The notes below the pieces were generated by a model. That model did no database searches. It saw only the letters and a program-made list of their open reading frames with translations, and had not been told where the DNA came from. Shown in pieces: positions 24,546-33,303 of a stretch of 64,000 nucleotides of DNA. Position numbers and translations under genes: made by a program. Position 1 is the stretch's first letter. Each line of letters opens with the position of its first letter. This DNA is from Leptothermofonsia sp049200465 (GTDB taxonomy: Bacteria; Cyanobacteriota; Cyanobacteriia; Leptolyngbyales; Leptolyngbyaceae). The stretch lies in contig NZ_CP120836.1 of the NCBI RefSeq assembly GCF_049200465.1, positions 372,001-436,000 on the forward strand. The letters are read 5' to 3'.

Positions 24546-25301
24546 GGCGTTGCTGCAAGGGTAATGCACAGTTCGGCATTATAGAAGGATGAAATGTCCT
24601 CAATGTAATTCAACTGAAACGGCAAAGAACGGGCATCGTCGAGGCAGACAATGCTACAAGTGCAAGCAGTGTAGTCGGCAATTTCTTGCAACTTACTATC
24701 CTTGGCGCTATTCGAATGAGGTGAAGCAATTGTGCATCAAGATGTACCTCAACGGCATGGGACTGCGAGGCATCGAACGGGTCACCGAAATCCATCACAC
24801 GACGATTCTGCGTTGGATTCGGGCGGCAGGACACCAATTGCGGGATGCGCCAGAAGTAGAGGAGATTCCAGAGAACACTGATTTGGACGAACTGCAAACC
24901 TTTATAGGCAATACGCGCAACAAGCTATGGATTTGGACAGCGGTTAATCATAAGAGAGCCGGAATCTTGGCATGGGTGATTGGTGACCGCAGTGCGGAAA
25001 CATTCAAGTGGCTGTGGTCAATGGTCAAATGCTGGCAATGCTTCTTCTATATCACCGATGGATGGAAAGTCTACCCGATGTTCATCGAAGAGGGCGACCA
25101 GATTGTGAGCAAAACCTACATGACTCGCGTGGAGGGGGAGAACACTCGTCTGCGGCACTACTTGGCACGGTTGCACCGCAAGACCTTGTGCTACTCTAAG
25201 TCTGTCGCAATGCTGAAATGTTCCCTTCGTTTGCTGCTTCACTCCTTGAAGGATTGGACAGTTCCTTTGCCAGCTTAAATCATTACAGTTTCAGCAACGC
25301 C
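24546..25301 (+). mobile_element. IS1-family insertion sequence (756 bp)
   Basis: Bounded by imperfect 21-bp inverted repeats that begin GGCGTTGCTG: the left end reads GGCGTTGCTGCAAGGGTAATG and the right end, complemented, GGCGTTGCTGAAACTGTAATG. The transposase ORF occupies most of the element. The 9 bp on either side do not match, so there is no target duplication, although IS1 elements normally make one of 8-10 bp. Both flanks are truncated genes, which suggests deletion or recombination after insertion. Confidence 0.85.
24589..25278 (+). CDS. IS1-family transposase (single ORF)
   Basis: 229 residues, apparently intact. N-terminal zinc-finger-like MKCPQCNS and CYKCKQCSRQF, a helix-turn-helix around GMGLRGIERVTEIHHTTILRWI, and a DDE-type catalytic part with WIWTAVNHKRAG, a central FYITDGWKVYP (Asp) and a VEGENTRLRHYL helix (Glu). 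Enterobacterial IS1 makes InsAB' by frameshifting; here, as in other single-ORF IS1 members, one frame covers both. GAAGG precedes ATG 24589. Confidence 0.93.
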   Translation: MKCPQCNSTETAKNGHRRGRQCYKCKQCSRQFLATYYPWRYSNEVKQLCIKMYLNGMGLRGIERVTEIHHTTILRWIRAAGHQLRDAPEVEEIPENTDLDELQTFIGNTRNKLWIWTAVNHKRAGILAWVIGDRSAETFKWLWSMVKCWQCFFYITDGWKVYPMFIEEGDQIVSKTYMTRVEGENTRLRHYLARLHRKTLCYSKSVAMLKCSLRLLLHSLKDWTVPLPA

Positions 25302-25673
25302 AATTTATCAAACAGGGCAGTCATACCCATGCCCGGGGTGATGAGAAATTGCTCTACTCTATTCTCAGCAACCTGCTATCCAACGCAATTAAATATTTCT
25401 TCTCCTGAGAAACCAATTTACTTTTCTCTCATCTGTGAATCTGATTTAGTGAAGTTTCAAGTCAAAGATGAAGGAATTGGCATTTCCAGGGAGGATCAAT
25501 CCAAACTTTGTGATCCCTTCAGCCGCGGAAAAAACACCAGAGGAATTTCAGGCACCGGCTTAGGGTTGGCTCTTGTTAAGACCTGTGTCGATCTTCATCA
25601 GGGTGAGATCTTGTTTGAGAGTGACGTGGGTGTTGGAACAACGGTGACTGTAGTTCTGCCACAGAGATTCTAA
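25302..25673 (+). pseudogene. Histidine kinase C-terminal fragment, N-truncated and frameshifted
   Basis: Begins at the IS edge with FIKQGSHTHARGDEKLLYSI and LSNLLSNAIKY (N-box), shifts frame by one base at about 25396 (an extra T in a TTTC stretch), then continues SSPEKPIYFS, VKDEGIGIS (D-box), FSRGKNTRG, GTGLGLALVK (G2-box, intact) and ends GTTVTVVLPQRF. The dimerisation domain and everything upstream are gone. It lies on the opposite strand from the receiver remnant. Confidence 0.8.
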
Positions 25674-26027
25674 ACCTTATCCAGGTTGAAAACTGGAGAT
25701 TTTCCTAGGAAAAACTACAGGTTTCTAGATCGACGGGGTTTAATTGGAAAATGGGGAGCCAGGAGTCGTCGGCGTTTTGAATCAAGCATTATCGGTACGC
25801 TTGTATAGCTTAGCCACCAGGCTTAGGACGGGGTGCAGGGGTGGAACCCCTGGCTGGGGGAGAAGCCCCACACCCCCTTAAAGCAATGTCCTAAGCAAAC
25901 TGGCGACAACTGTAAAATTTAAGGAGAGTGCTCAAATCGTAATGATTTTTGAATTTTTAATGATGGTGGCTAGCGCCGTTCATCATTACCTTGTTAGGTC
26001 TACCAATTTGAGAACCAGTCTGCTGTC
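25674..26027. other. Gap before glgX
   Basis: 354 bases holding the A6 element and a short AGCCAGGAGTC unit. The 115 bases before the glgX ATG are AT-rich and could hold the promoter; no clear motif was seen. Confidence 0.4.
25804..25914 (+). repeat. TATAGC-family element (A6)
   Basis: 111 bp from TATAGCTTAGCCACCAGGC to TGGCGACAACTGTA, with the usual GGGGTGGAACCCCT hairpin centre. The right terminal hexamer is decayed. About 115 bp upstream of glgX. Confidence 0.82.
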
Positions 26028-28082
26028 ATGAAATCTAGCATCTCGCCGGGTGAGAGTTTCCCATTAGGCGCAACCGTGCGCGACAAAGGCGTAAACTTTT
26101 GTTTGTTTTCAAGGGAATGTACAGAAATTGAGCTGCTACTGTTTGATGCGCCTGATGCGCCTAAACCCAGCCAGGTGATTCCCCTTGATCCGAAGCAAAA
26201 TAAAACGGCTCAGTACTGGCATGTGTTTGTCCCAGGGATTGGCGCCGGGCAGGTTTACGCCTACCGCGCGTACGGCCCCTTTGCTCCCGAAAAAGGATTG
26301 CGTTGCGATGGTGAAAAGGTCTTGATTGACCCCTATGCGCGAGCCGTGGCCAATTGGGAAAACTACAGCCGCGACGCCGCCAGGCTTCCCGGAGATAATT
26401 GTCCCAAAGCGTTGCGGGGAGTCGTTATAGACACCAGCACCTATGATTGGGAAGAAGATGTTCACCTCAAAATTCCCTACTCTCGCACCGTTATCTATGA
26501 GATGCACGTTGCTGGCTTTACTCGCCATCCCAACTCTGGTGTAAGCCCGGAAAAGCGGGGTACCTTTGCCGGGCTGATTGAGAAAATTCCCTACCTCAAA
26601 GAACTGGGCATTACCGCTGTTGAACTGATGCCCATTCACCATTTTGATGAATTCGATGCCCGTCCTGGATTGAAGAACTATTGGGGCTACAGCACGATCG
26701 CGTTCTTTGCTCCCTACGTGGGTTACAGTTCCCGCCGCGATCCACTGGGTCCGGTTGATGAGTTTCGTGACATGGTCAAAGCCCTGCACAAAGCAGGGAT
26801 CGAAGTGATTCTGGATGTGGTGTTTAACCATACGGCGGAAGGCAACGAAGATGGACCCACCCTCTCCTTCCGGGGGTTGAGCAATCAGGATTACTACATG
26901 CTGGAAGATGATCCGTCAAAGTATCGCAACTACAGTGGTTGTGGCAACACCTTCGAGACCAACTCGATCGCTTCCCGTCTGATTTTGGATTGCCTGCACT
27001 ATTGGGTTGCAGAGATGCACGTTGATGGCTTCCGGTTTGACCTGGCCTCTGCCCTGTCTCGTGACTCCGATGGCATACCCCTGAAAAATCCACCGTTGCT
27101 GTGGGATATCGATACAGAACCGATTCTGGCAGGGACCAAGATAATTGCGGAAGCCTGGGATGCGGGGGGATTGTATCAGGTTGGATCCTTTGTGGGCGAT
27201 CGCTTTGCTGAGTGGAACGGTCCCTTCAGGGATGATGTACGTCGTTTCGTCAAAAGTGATACCGGAACAGTCAAGAACGTGGCTGCCCGCATTATGGCAA
27301 GCCCTGACATTTACTCCAAACCCGGACGCAGAGCCGACCACACCATAAATTTCATCACCTGTCATGATGGCTTTACCCTGAATGACCTGGTTTCTTACAA
27401 CGAAAAGCATAACGAGGCAAACGGTGAAGATAACCGGGATGGTATGAATGAGAACTACAGTTGGAACTGTGGTTTTGAAGGATTAACTTCCGATCCAGAA
27501 GTGGAAGCCTTGCGGCAGCGGCAGATTAAAAACTTTCTCACGATTCTGTTTATGTCTCAGGGCACACCTATGCTGCTCATGGGCGATGAGGTGCGGCGAT
27601 CGCAACAGGGTAACAACAATGCTTACTGCCAGGACAGCGAACTGAGCTGGTTTGATTGGGACTGCATTAACAAACACGCCGATCTCCTCCGCTTTACCAG
27701 AAGGTTGATTGACTTCACACAATCCCTGGAAATTTTTCAGCAGGAACACATTCTGGCCGTCTCCTATGCCAATCAGGCGCCCCACATTGTCTGGCACGGA
27801 ACCACCCTGGGAGAACCAGACTGGGGCAAAAACTCCCACAGCATCGCTTTTACCTTGAGGCATCCCAAGTTTGATGAACGGTTACACATCATCCTCAATG
27901 CCTACTGGGAACCGCTGACCTTTGAGCTACCGCCACTGGATCATGGCGAAACCTGGTATCGAATTGTGGACACTGCCCTGCCCAGTCCTGAGGATTTCTG
28001 TACCATCAAAACCGCTCCCCCGGTTCAGCAGGAATCCTATCAGGCCCATGGCCGCTGTGTGATCGTACTAATTGCGAAGTAG
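26028..28082 (+). CDS. glgX: Glycogen debranching enzyme GlgX (isoamylase type)
   Basis: 684 residues. A CBM48-like N-terminal domain (GATVRDKGVNFCLFS to about 130) precedes a GH13 barrel. Catalytic regions are visible: DGFRFDLAS (nucleophile Asp), IIAEAWDAGG (acid/base Glu) and ITCHDGFTLNDLVSYNEKHN (transition-state Asp); DVVFNHTAEG is region I. The enzyme cuts alpha-1,6 branches of glycogen so that stored glucan can be mobilised in the dark. The last 15 bp overlap the convergent PadR gene. The 5' end lies downstream of a repeat element, so its promoter must be close. Confidence 0.95.
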   Translation: MKSSISPGESFPLGATVRDKGVNFCLFSRECTEIELLLFDAPDAPKPSQVIPLDPKQNKTAQYWHVFVPGIGAGQVYAYRAYGPFAPEKGLRCDGEKVLIDPYARAVANWENYSRDAARLPGDNCPKALRGVVIDTSTYDWEEDVHLKIPYSRTVIYEMHVAGFTRHPNSGVSPEKRGTFAGLIEKIPYLKELGITAVELMPIHHFDEFDARPGLKNYWGYSTIAFFAPYVGYSSRRDPLGPVDEFRDMVKALHKAGIEVILDVVFNHTAEGNEDGPTLSFRGLSNQDYYMLEDDPSKYRNYSGCGNTFETNSIASRLILDCLHYWVAEMHVDGFRFDLASALSRDSDGIPLKNPPLLWDIDTEPILAGTKIIAEAWDAGGLYQVGSFVGDRFAEWNGPFRDDVRRFVKSDTGTVKNVAARIMASPDIYSKPGRRADHTINFITCHDGFTLNDLVSYNEKHNEANGEDNRDGMNENYSWNCGFEGLTSDPEVEALRQRQIKNFLTILFMSQGTPMLLMGDEVRRSQQGNNNAYCQDSELSWFDWDCINKHADLLRFTRRLIDFTQSLEIFQQEHILAVSYANQAPHIVWHGTTLGEPDWGKNSHSIAFTLRHPKFDERLHIILNAYWEPLTFELPPLDHGETWYRIVDTALPSPEDFCTIKTAPPVQQESYQAHGRCVIVLIAK

Positions 28083-28601
28083 AGACATTGCCTCTTCACA
28101 CCACTCCAACCATCCCGTTTCATACTGAATACCGCGCCGTAGTGTCAGGTATTGAAATTTGCGTTCCGAAGGAAGCGATTCCAAATTTTGGAAATAGCTT
28201 TTCTCAATGGTTTGATAAATCGATAGCTGTTTCAAGTGTTGCTGCCGGTGGTGCTCTAGCTCCTGCAACATCGTCTCTTGAGGCACCAGATAACCCGCAA
28301 ACAACTTCACTAACAGGTCGTCCTTCGGTGGGTTGACTTCTGAGGGTTGGGCAATCCACTCGCTTAAGTACTGCCTGCCTGCCTCCGTCACTGAATAGAT
28401 TTTCTTATCCGGGCGGCTCTCCTGTTGAATAGACTGAGAACTGAGCAACCCCTGCTCTTCTAATTTGGTCAACTCTCGATAGATTTGCTGAAAGCTCGCC
28501 TTCCAGAAAAAACCTACTGAGCCTTCAAATCGCTTCCTCAGGTCGTATCCGCTGCAAGGTTCTTCCACCAGGACGGCCAAAATTGCATGCACTAACGCCA
28601 T
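28068..28601 (-). CDS. PadR-family transcriptional regulator
   Basis: 177 residues. The N-terminal winged helix begins MALVHAILAVLVEEPCSGYDLRKRFEGSVGFFWKASFQQIYRELTKLEEQGL in character (split here for brevity: see residues 1-60), then a C-terminal helical dimerisation part (about 95-175, YFQNLESLPSERKFQYLTLRRG). PadR proteins repress transcription and respond to small ligands. The gene starts 30 bp after the STAND NTPase gene on the same strand, so the two may be co-transcribed. Its 3' end overlaps glgX. Confidence 0.88.
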   Translation of the reverse strand: MALVHAILAVLVEEPCSGYDLRKRFEGSVGFFWKASFQQIYRELTKLEEQGLLSSQSIQQESRPDKKIYSVTEAGRQYLSEWIAQPSEVNPPKDDLLVKLFAGYLVPQETMLQELEHHRQQHLKQLSIYQTIEKSYFQNLESLPSERKFQYLTLRRGIQYETGWLEWCEEAMSLLRN

Positions 28602-28631
28602 AGGTACAACTCCGTGCTGTCCGCTCCCATC

Positions 28632-31040
28632 CTATGGTGATGCCCGCATTGCCTGTTGAACCCGTTCAACCTGTTTGGGTGCTTGCATCTCATTGAAAAG
28701 TTGGATGGCTGCCTGAAAGGATTTCTGGCTTTGCTCACTGTCGCCCATTTTCTGATAAGTTAGCCCCAACTGGTAGTAGGCATCGGCTAAGTCACATTTA
28801 GCAATAATCTTATCCAGTAACTCGATCGCCATTGCATGTTTGTCTAGGGCTTGCTGAAACTCTCGCTGTTCCCGATGAAGCTGGGCAATCCCGTTGATGG
28901 CCTTGGCCCGAATTTGAGTGAAGTCATTTTCCTCAGAAACCTGAAGCGTTTGTTGATAAAGCTCAAAAGCCCTTTCCAGCCTTCCCAGGTTTCGATAGGT
29001 AGACCCAAGAAACAGTAGGATATAGGCTTTTCCCCAGGCCGTGAGATTGAAGAACGACATCTGTTCACACACCTGTGCTGCAAGTTGAAGCGCTTCAGCT
29101 TCCACGTCCAGGCACGAATACAGGTAGGCTAAACATCCCTGGGAATAGATTTTGTACTCGTTACAGTCGCCGGTTTCTTCACACAAAGCAAAAACCTGAT
29201 GGAAGCGAGGAATTGCTAATTCGTATTCTCCCAGTTCCCGTTCACAAAGTCCCATATCAAACACGGCGGAGATCTTGAGCCGGGTAGCGCCTAAAGTGTC
29301 TGCAATCGTTTCGGCTTCCCGGTGGCAGACGAGTGCCTCCTGGATTCGTCCCTGCAAGCGGTAAATGTAGCCCAGCAGGTTATAAAGCTTACCGAGGCGA
29401 GAGTCTGGTTTGAGGCTGTTGGCAATCTCAGCGATCGCCGAAATCATCTGCTGAAACAACCGCAATCGGTAAAATACCCAACCCAGGGGCAGCGGCTCTC
29501 TCCACTTGTTTTCTTTAATTTCAACAATGACATCACAGGCTCGCTCATAGTCACCAATTTCCAGATAATGGTGATAGGCTTCCAGTGCCCGCAGAGCCTC
29601 ATCAATATTTTCGACAACCCGAACGCTGTTGATCCAAAACTCCGCAGCTTTGCGGTTGATGATCTCCCATTCAGATCCTGCTCGCAGGCGGGCTTTTGCT
29701 TCCGCCCGAATCACCGGGTGCAGCCAGTACTTTCCTTTTGCCTTACGGGCTTCCAGCAACGATCGATCCTGCAAGGCCCGAATAATAGACTTTCGCTGAG
29801 TTTCTGGCAAGTCCCAGAGCAGGCAAGAAATCCCTTCAATTGAAATATGAGAGATGTCCTGGTAGCGGTAGCAGCCCAAACGACACAAAAGCTTATAAGC
29901 CTCTGGGTCAATTTGTTGAAGCCGATTGAACTGACTGGCGACCAGATCTCTCAATTCGCGTTCAAACAGCAGATCGTTCCGGTTTTCCTGCCAGTAGGCG
30001 TCAATATCTCCATCAAAGTCGTTGAGAATGACGCCGCTCAAGATTTTCATCGCTTTGGCATTGCCGCCATAGGCCAGACACATCTCTGCGATCGCGGGCG
30101 ACTCTGCATTTAGACCCCGATTTCTGAAAAACTCCCTCCATGCCTGTTCATCCAGCCCTCCCAGAACATAGCGCTCCAGCCCAACACTGGATTCATACAG
30201 TTGCTCTCGACTGGTGATGAGAGTGACTGAGCGAACGGTTGGGTCGGATAGAACCCTGAGCAAGTCCACATAGCGGCGATGGGGTTCAATTACCTTTCCA
30301 TCTTTGTCCAGTGCGGTTTCAAGGTTATCAATCAGTACCCCAATGCGCCGATGGTCATCCCTCAGTTTTCGTTTCAAGCGTTCCAGGTTGATACCTAGTT
30401 CTCGCCCATGCTCTTCATTGAAATCACGGCGCAACCATTCTTCTACCACGCTTTCTACGGGAGTAATATTTTGCGTCTCGGTTGCCATCCAGAGTTCCAG
30501 GTAAGTATACCCCTGAGTTTCAAAGTACTTGCGAGCCAGGGTTGTTTTGCCCTTTCCCCCTTCTCCCTGAATCAAAATAATTTTGGCTCCTTGGCTGATG
30601 AGATGATTCAAGCTGGCAACCGCAGACTCGCGCCCAACAAAGTTAGGATCAGTCTGAGAGGGGGAGGGCAGATTAGACAGTTCTTGAGAATTGGGGTGAG
30701 CAAACTGTTCAAATCCGGCTCCTAATTCGTTTGGTGGTTGACCCAAATCTCCATTCAGAAAAGAACGACAGCAGCGCTCCAGTGCGGCTCGAAGATTGGT
30801 CTTTGATATGGGTTCACCAGCAACCCCAGAGAGGAGTTTAAAGAGCTTCGAGCCTTCATCGCGAATATAGGTCACGTTGTAACTTAATGGCTCAGCAATC
30901 TCCTCGTAGGTCTGCTCTTCCCAGGCCCCCTTCAGTATTTTTCTTTGCAGATCAGTTAAATGTCTCTTAGTTATATTGAAAACCAATCTGTCTATCAGTT
31001 CTAATTCTTCGTCGCCACCCATCAGCCAGCCGCGTATCAA
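28632..31040 (-). CDS. STAND (NB-ARC) NTPase with N-terminal HTH and C-terminal TPR repeats
   Basis: 802 residues in three parts. Residues 10-95 form the helix-turn-helix seen at the N-terminus of cyanobacterial vWA-MoxR-associated and STAND proteins, with HLTDLQRKILKGAWEEQTYEE and the IAEPLSYNVTYIR helix. Residues 133-345 are an NB-ARC NTPase with FVGRE, P-loop GEGGKGKTTL (159-168), Walker B IGVLIDNLE (233-241) and TSRE sensor (276-279). Residues 540-800 hold six or so TPR-like repeats (for example LYNLLGYIYRLQGRIQEAL). Such proteins oligomerise on ligand recognition; regulator or defence role is inference. An in-frame ATG at 31022 is an alternative start. Confidence 0.87.
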   Translation of the reverse strand: MIRGWLMGGDEELELIDRLVFNITKRHLTDLQRKILKGAWEEQTYEEIAEPLSYNVTYIRDEGSKLFKLLSGVAGEPISKTNLRAALERCCRSFLNGDLGQPPNELGAGFEQFAHPNSQELSNLPSPSQTDPNFVGRESAVASLNHLISQGAKIILIQGEGGKGKTTLARKYFETQGYTYLELWMATETQNITPVESVVEEWLRRDFNEEHGRELGINLERLKRKLRDDHRRIGVLIDNLETALDKDGKVIEPHRRYVDLLRVLSDPTVRSVTLITSREQLYESSVGLERYVLGGLDEQAWREFFRNRGLNAESPAIAEMCLAYGGNAKAMKILSGVILNDFDGDIDAYWQENRNDLLFERELRDLVASQFNRLQQIDPEAYKLLCRLGCYRYQDISHISIEGISCLLWDLPETQRKSIIRALQDRSLLEARKAKGKYWLHPVIRAEAKARLRAGSEWEIINRKAAEFWINSVRVVENIDEALRALEAYHHYLEIGDYERACDVIVEIKENKWREPLPLGWVFYRLRLFQQMISAIAEIANSLKPDSRLGKLYNLLGYIYRLQGRIQEALVCHREAETIADTLGATRLKISAVFDMGLCERELGEYELAIPRFHQVFALCEETGDCNEYKIYSQGCLAYLYSCLDVEAEALQLAAQVCEQMSFFNLTAWGKAYILLFLGSTYRNLGRLERAFELYQQTLQVSEENDFTQIRAKAINGIAQLHREQREFQQALDKHAMAIELLDKIIAKCDLADAYYQLGLTYQKMGDSEQSQKSFQAAIQLFNEMQAPKQVERVQQAMRASP

Positions 31041-31237
31041 TTTCTCCCAAATTTAACCTAACTTAGCCAACATTTTCCAACACTGTGGAGTTAATCTGAC
31101 ATCTATTGTCGCGGTAAGTACTCCAAACGACTGACTTTTCCTGGCAGACAGCCGCCGAACTCTCCAGGGAAAATGTCATCAGAATTAAGGGTGGAGGAGT
31201 TGGTGATGGGTGTTAACGAATTTCAGGAGTTCAACCT

Positions 31238-31669
31238 ATGCATAGTGTCAGCCCCCAGGTTGGTACAACTAAAGCTCAAGCCCAACCTCCCACGATGCCC
31301 GCAGACTATTTGAGTGAAATTGAGCGGCTCAATGCCCAGATCAGGCTTATGCAGATTCAACAGGAAATGATGCAGCAACAGTTGGATGGGCGCGATCGCA
31401 ACTCGACTCCTCGCCCCAACCGTTTCTTTGAGCATCAAACTAATAGCTCCAACCGCTATAGCCCGGCGGTGAATCTGGCATTCGGTGTCCTTAGGTGGTT
31501 GTTTCTGTTTGTCGTGGGTTTGACGATTGCCTGTACAGTTTCAGCTGCTATGGGAGCGATCCATTTAGTGGATATGCTGCTAAAGCTGACGGAGCTATGT
31601 CTGGTGCCACTAACCATTTTTACCCTGTGTGTTGTCACAATTGTGACGATCATAGAGTCCTTGCGCTAG
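31238..31669 (+). CDS. Hypothetical membrane protein with coiled-coil N-terminus (143 aa)
   Basis: 143 residues. A Gln-rich helix (residues 27-50, IERLNAQIRLMQIQQEMMQQQ) precedes a flexible Asn/Pro stretch and two membrane segments (about 82-108 and 113-138, the latter PLTIFTLCVVTIVTIIESLR). Divergent from the STAND gene with about 200 bp between them, so a shared regulatory region is possible. No family recognised. Confidence 0.62.
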   Translation: MHSVSPQVGTTKAQAQPPTMPADYLSEIERLNAQIRLMQIQQEMMQQQLDGRDRNSTPRPNRFFEHQTNSSNRYSPAVNLAFGVLRWLFLFVVGLTIACTVSAAMGAIHLVDMLLKLTELCLVPLTIFTLCVVTIVTIIESLR

Positions 31670-32149
31670 CGATCGCAGCACGGTCGATTCCGGTTATGGT
31701 TCCATTAGGAGACAACGAATTCATTATTCATCCTGATGCTTGAATGGTGAAAAAACCGATAGTTCGCGCAATGGTCGCGATCACGTTGAGGGCGATCGCC
31801 GGAGTGAAATTGGCAGGTTTATAGCCTGGCAGTTTTAGAGGAAGGTTGTTTACGATTGTCCCATGGTTCTTTTAGATACCCTTAAATGCCAAAATCATCA
31901 GTAACGCCTACAGCTAATGATGGCTGTCTACTTATCAGGCAGACAAAATTTGGTTAGTTATGCAGTGTTGTTTAGAAACTTTTTGAAAGCCTTAATTCAA
32001 TGCAATTCTTGTTCTAGTACAGCAAAACGAAGGTTTTGTTGGAAGTGCAGGGGTTTCAATCCTACTTGGGAACGGAGCCCCAAACCTCCCTGTTGCAAAA
32101 TTTAGTGTTTGCAACACTAGATGATTACTAATCATAAGCGAGCGGTTTA
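31670..32149. other. Gap holding the C1 module
   Basis: 480 bases without a gene; contains the CTAG-bounded C module (32014-32120) just before the asnB remnant. Confidence 0.45.
32014..32120 (+). repeat. CTAG-bounded C module (C1)
   Basis: 107 bp beginning CTAGTACAGCAAAACGAAGG and ending GTTTGCAACACTAG. Matches C2 (50528-50637) at both ends and much of the middle. Its left end CTAGTACAGC also mirrors the right end of the B module. Confidence 0.82.
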
Positions 32150-32677
32150 ATGTGTGGCATCGTTGCACTATTTTCAGATTACGGGCAAGTTTTAGAATCT
32201 TCTTTGAAACTTGGAATGAGTTGCTTAAAGCATCGAGGTCCAGATGGACAGAGATTTTAGCTTTCTCCCAACCGCCAAGTCGCTTTAGAACATGCCAGAC
32301 TGAGTATTATCGATATTCATCATGGTGAACAGCCGATTTCTAACCAGAATGAAACGTTGCATATCATTTTCAATGGAGAGTTCTATGATTTTGAGCGGAT
32401 CCAGGCTGACTTGCGCCAGTGGGGATACTCGTTAAAAACCAATTCAGATAGTGAGATTGCCCTTCTAAAAATACACCTCAGGATCGATGTACCTGTTGGT
32501 TGCTATCTCAGTGGTGGTATTGATTCCTCTACCGTATTAGGAATTGCAGCAAAACATAGTGCTAAACCGATTCGAGTATTTACCCTTGCCTTCGATCACA
32601 AAGCTTATAACGAAGAAACGCTTGCCTGTGAGACTTCATCCCATACAGGTGCTCATATCCATAGTAATGGTATTTGA
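32150..32677 (+). pseudogene. Asparagine synthase (glutamine-hydrolysing) remnant
   Basis: Starts MCGIVALFSDYGQVLESS (catalytic Cys2 intact) and carries HRGPDGQRF, then an in-frame TAG (32258-32260) where a Trp or Tyr is expected. The same frame resumes with LSPNRQVALEHARLSIID and FNGEFYDFERIQADLRQWG. After EIALLKIHL an internal deletion of some 100 or more codons joins directly to RIDVPVGCYLSGGIDSSTV (the ATP-PP motif). It ends soon after in SSHTGAHIHSNGI, so most of the synthetase domain is lost. Clearly non-functional. Confidence 0.85.
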
Positions 32678-32718
32678 TGAGCTAGAGTAATAGAGAGTAA
32701 TGGTATTTGATGAGCTAG
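32663..32718. repeat. 23-bp direct repeat, 10-bp spacer
   Basis: AGTAATGGTATTTGATGAGCTAG-type unit (23 bp) at 32663-32685 and again at 32696-32718. The first copy overlaps the end of the asnB remnant. Confidence 0.85.
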
Positions 32719-32767
32719 GGGAATCGAGCATCGCAGGCAAATCGATGAACTGTCCTAAAAGCCTATC

Positions 32768-33303
32768 CGAAAACTTGAATCGACCGTATAGGAATACATA
32801 CACAAGTTAGATTCAGAAATGCTAAGTAGTTTTCTAGTTTCTTCTCCACTGTATCAGCAAGCGATGAATTCGATTCATCCAAGAATGTGCTAGTTTAACG
32901 ACCCAATGCCTTGCTCGATAGTTTAGAACGTGATGAATAATTCGTTTACTTTGATCTCTTGGTGGAATATGTCCAACATATCCCCAAACTGTAACAATAC
33001 CTAATATTTCCTCATAATCATATCCTTTATCTAAACATAGATTCCTCAATTGCCATGGTTCAGGATCTGGTGGAATCATTCTCTGTCCTTCCAGTGTCAC
33101 TTCTGTCAGTTTCATGTTACGTCAATTCGTACCTGCAATTATGAGGGCTATTGGTACTCCATGACTATTAGTGATAACACTGCACTTAGTGTCTGATTTG
33201 CCCTGATCTGTAGGGTTTGCATCCGTTTCTTTTCCCCAGCGGAGCTTTCATCATTACTCTGTCCATTGCCATCCATTCCCAGTCAATCCTATCGGATAGG
33301 CTG
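32768..33303 (-). mobile_element. Degraded IS5-like element
   Basis: Inverted ends AGCCTATCCGA are seen at about 32769-32779 and, complemented, at about 33289-33302. Between them, on the - strand, are broken transposase frames: WMAMDRVMMKAPLG at the start, GKRNGCKPYRSGQIRH in one frame and DTKCSVITNSHGVPIALI in another, then MKLTEVTLEGQRMIPPDPE to the end. At least two frameshifts, so not mobile by itself. The right edge lies at the mnmH stop codon. Confidence 0.7.
32834..33115 (-). pseudogene. Transposase C-terminal fragment (IS5 type)
   Basis: An open 93-codon piece within the dead element: LRNLCLDKGYDYEEILGIV and HVLNYRARHWVVKLAHSWMN, ending RIHRLLIQWRRN. The LCLDKGYD and HSWMNRIHRLL pieces are characteristic of the C-terminal catalytic part of IS5-type transposases. 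The upstream half is frame-broken. Confidence 0.75.

Noticed and set aside
22762..32260. Idea that TAG is recoded in this genome (in-frame TAGs at 22762 and 32258)
   Set aside because: Intact genes such as hfq use TAG as a normal stop, and asnB also has a large deletion, so simple nonsense mutations explain both.
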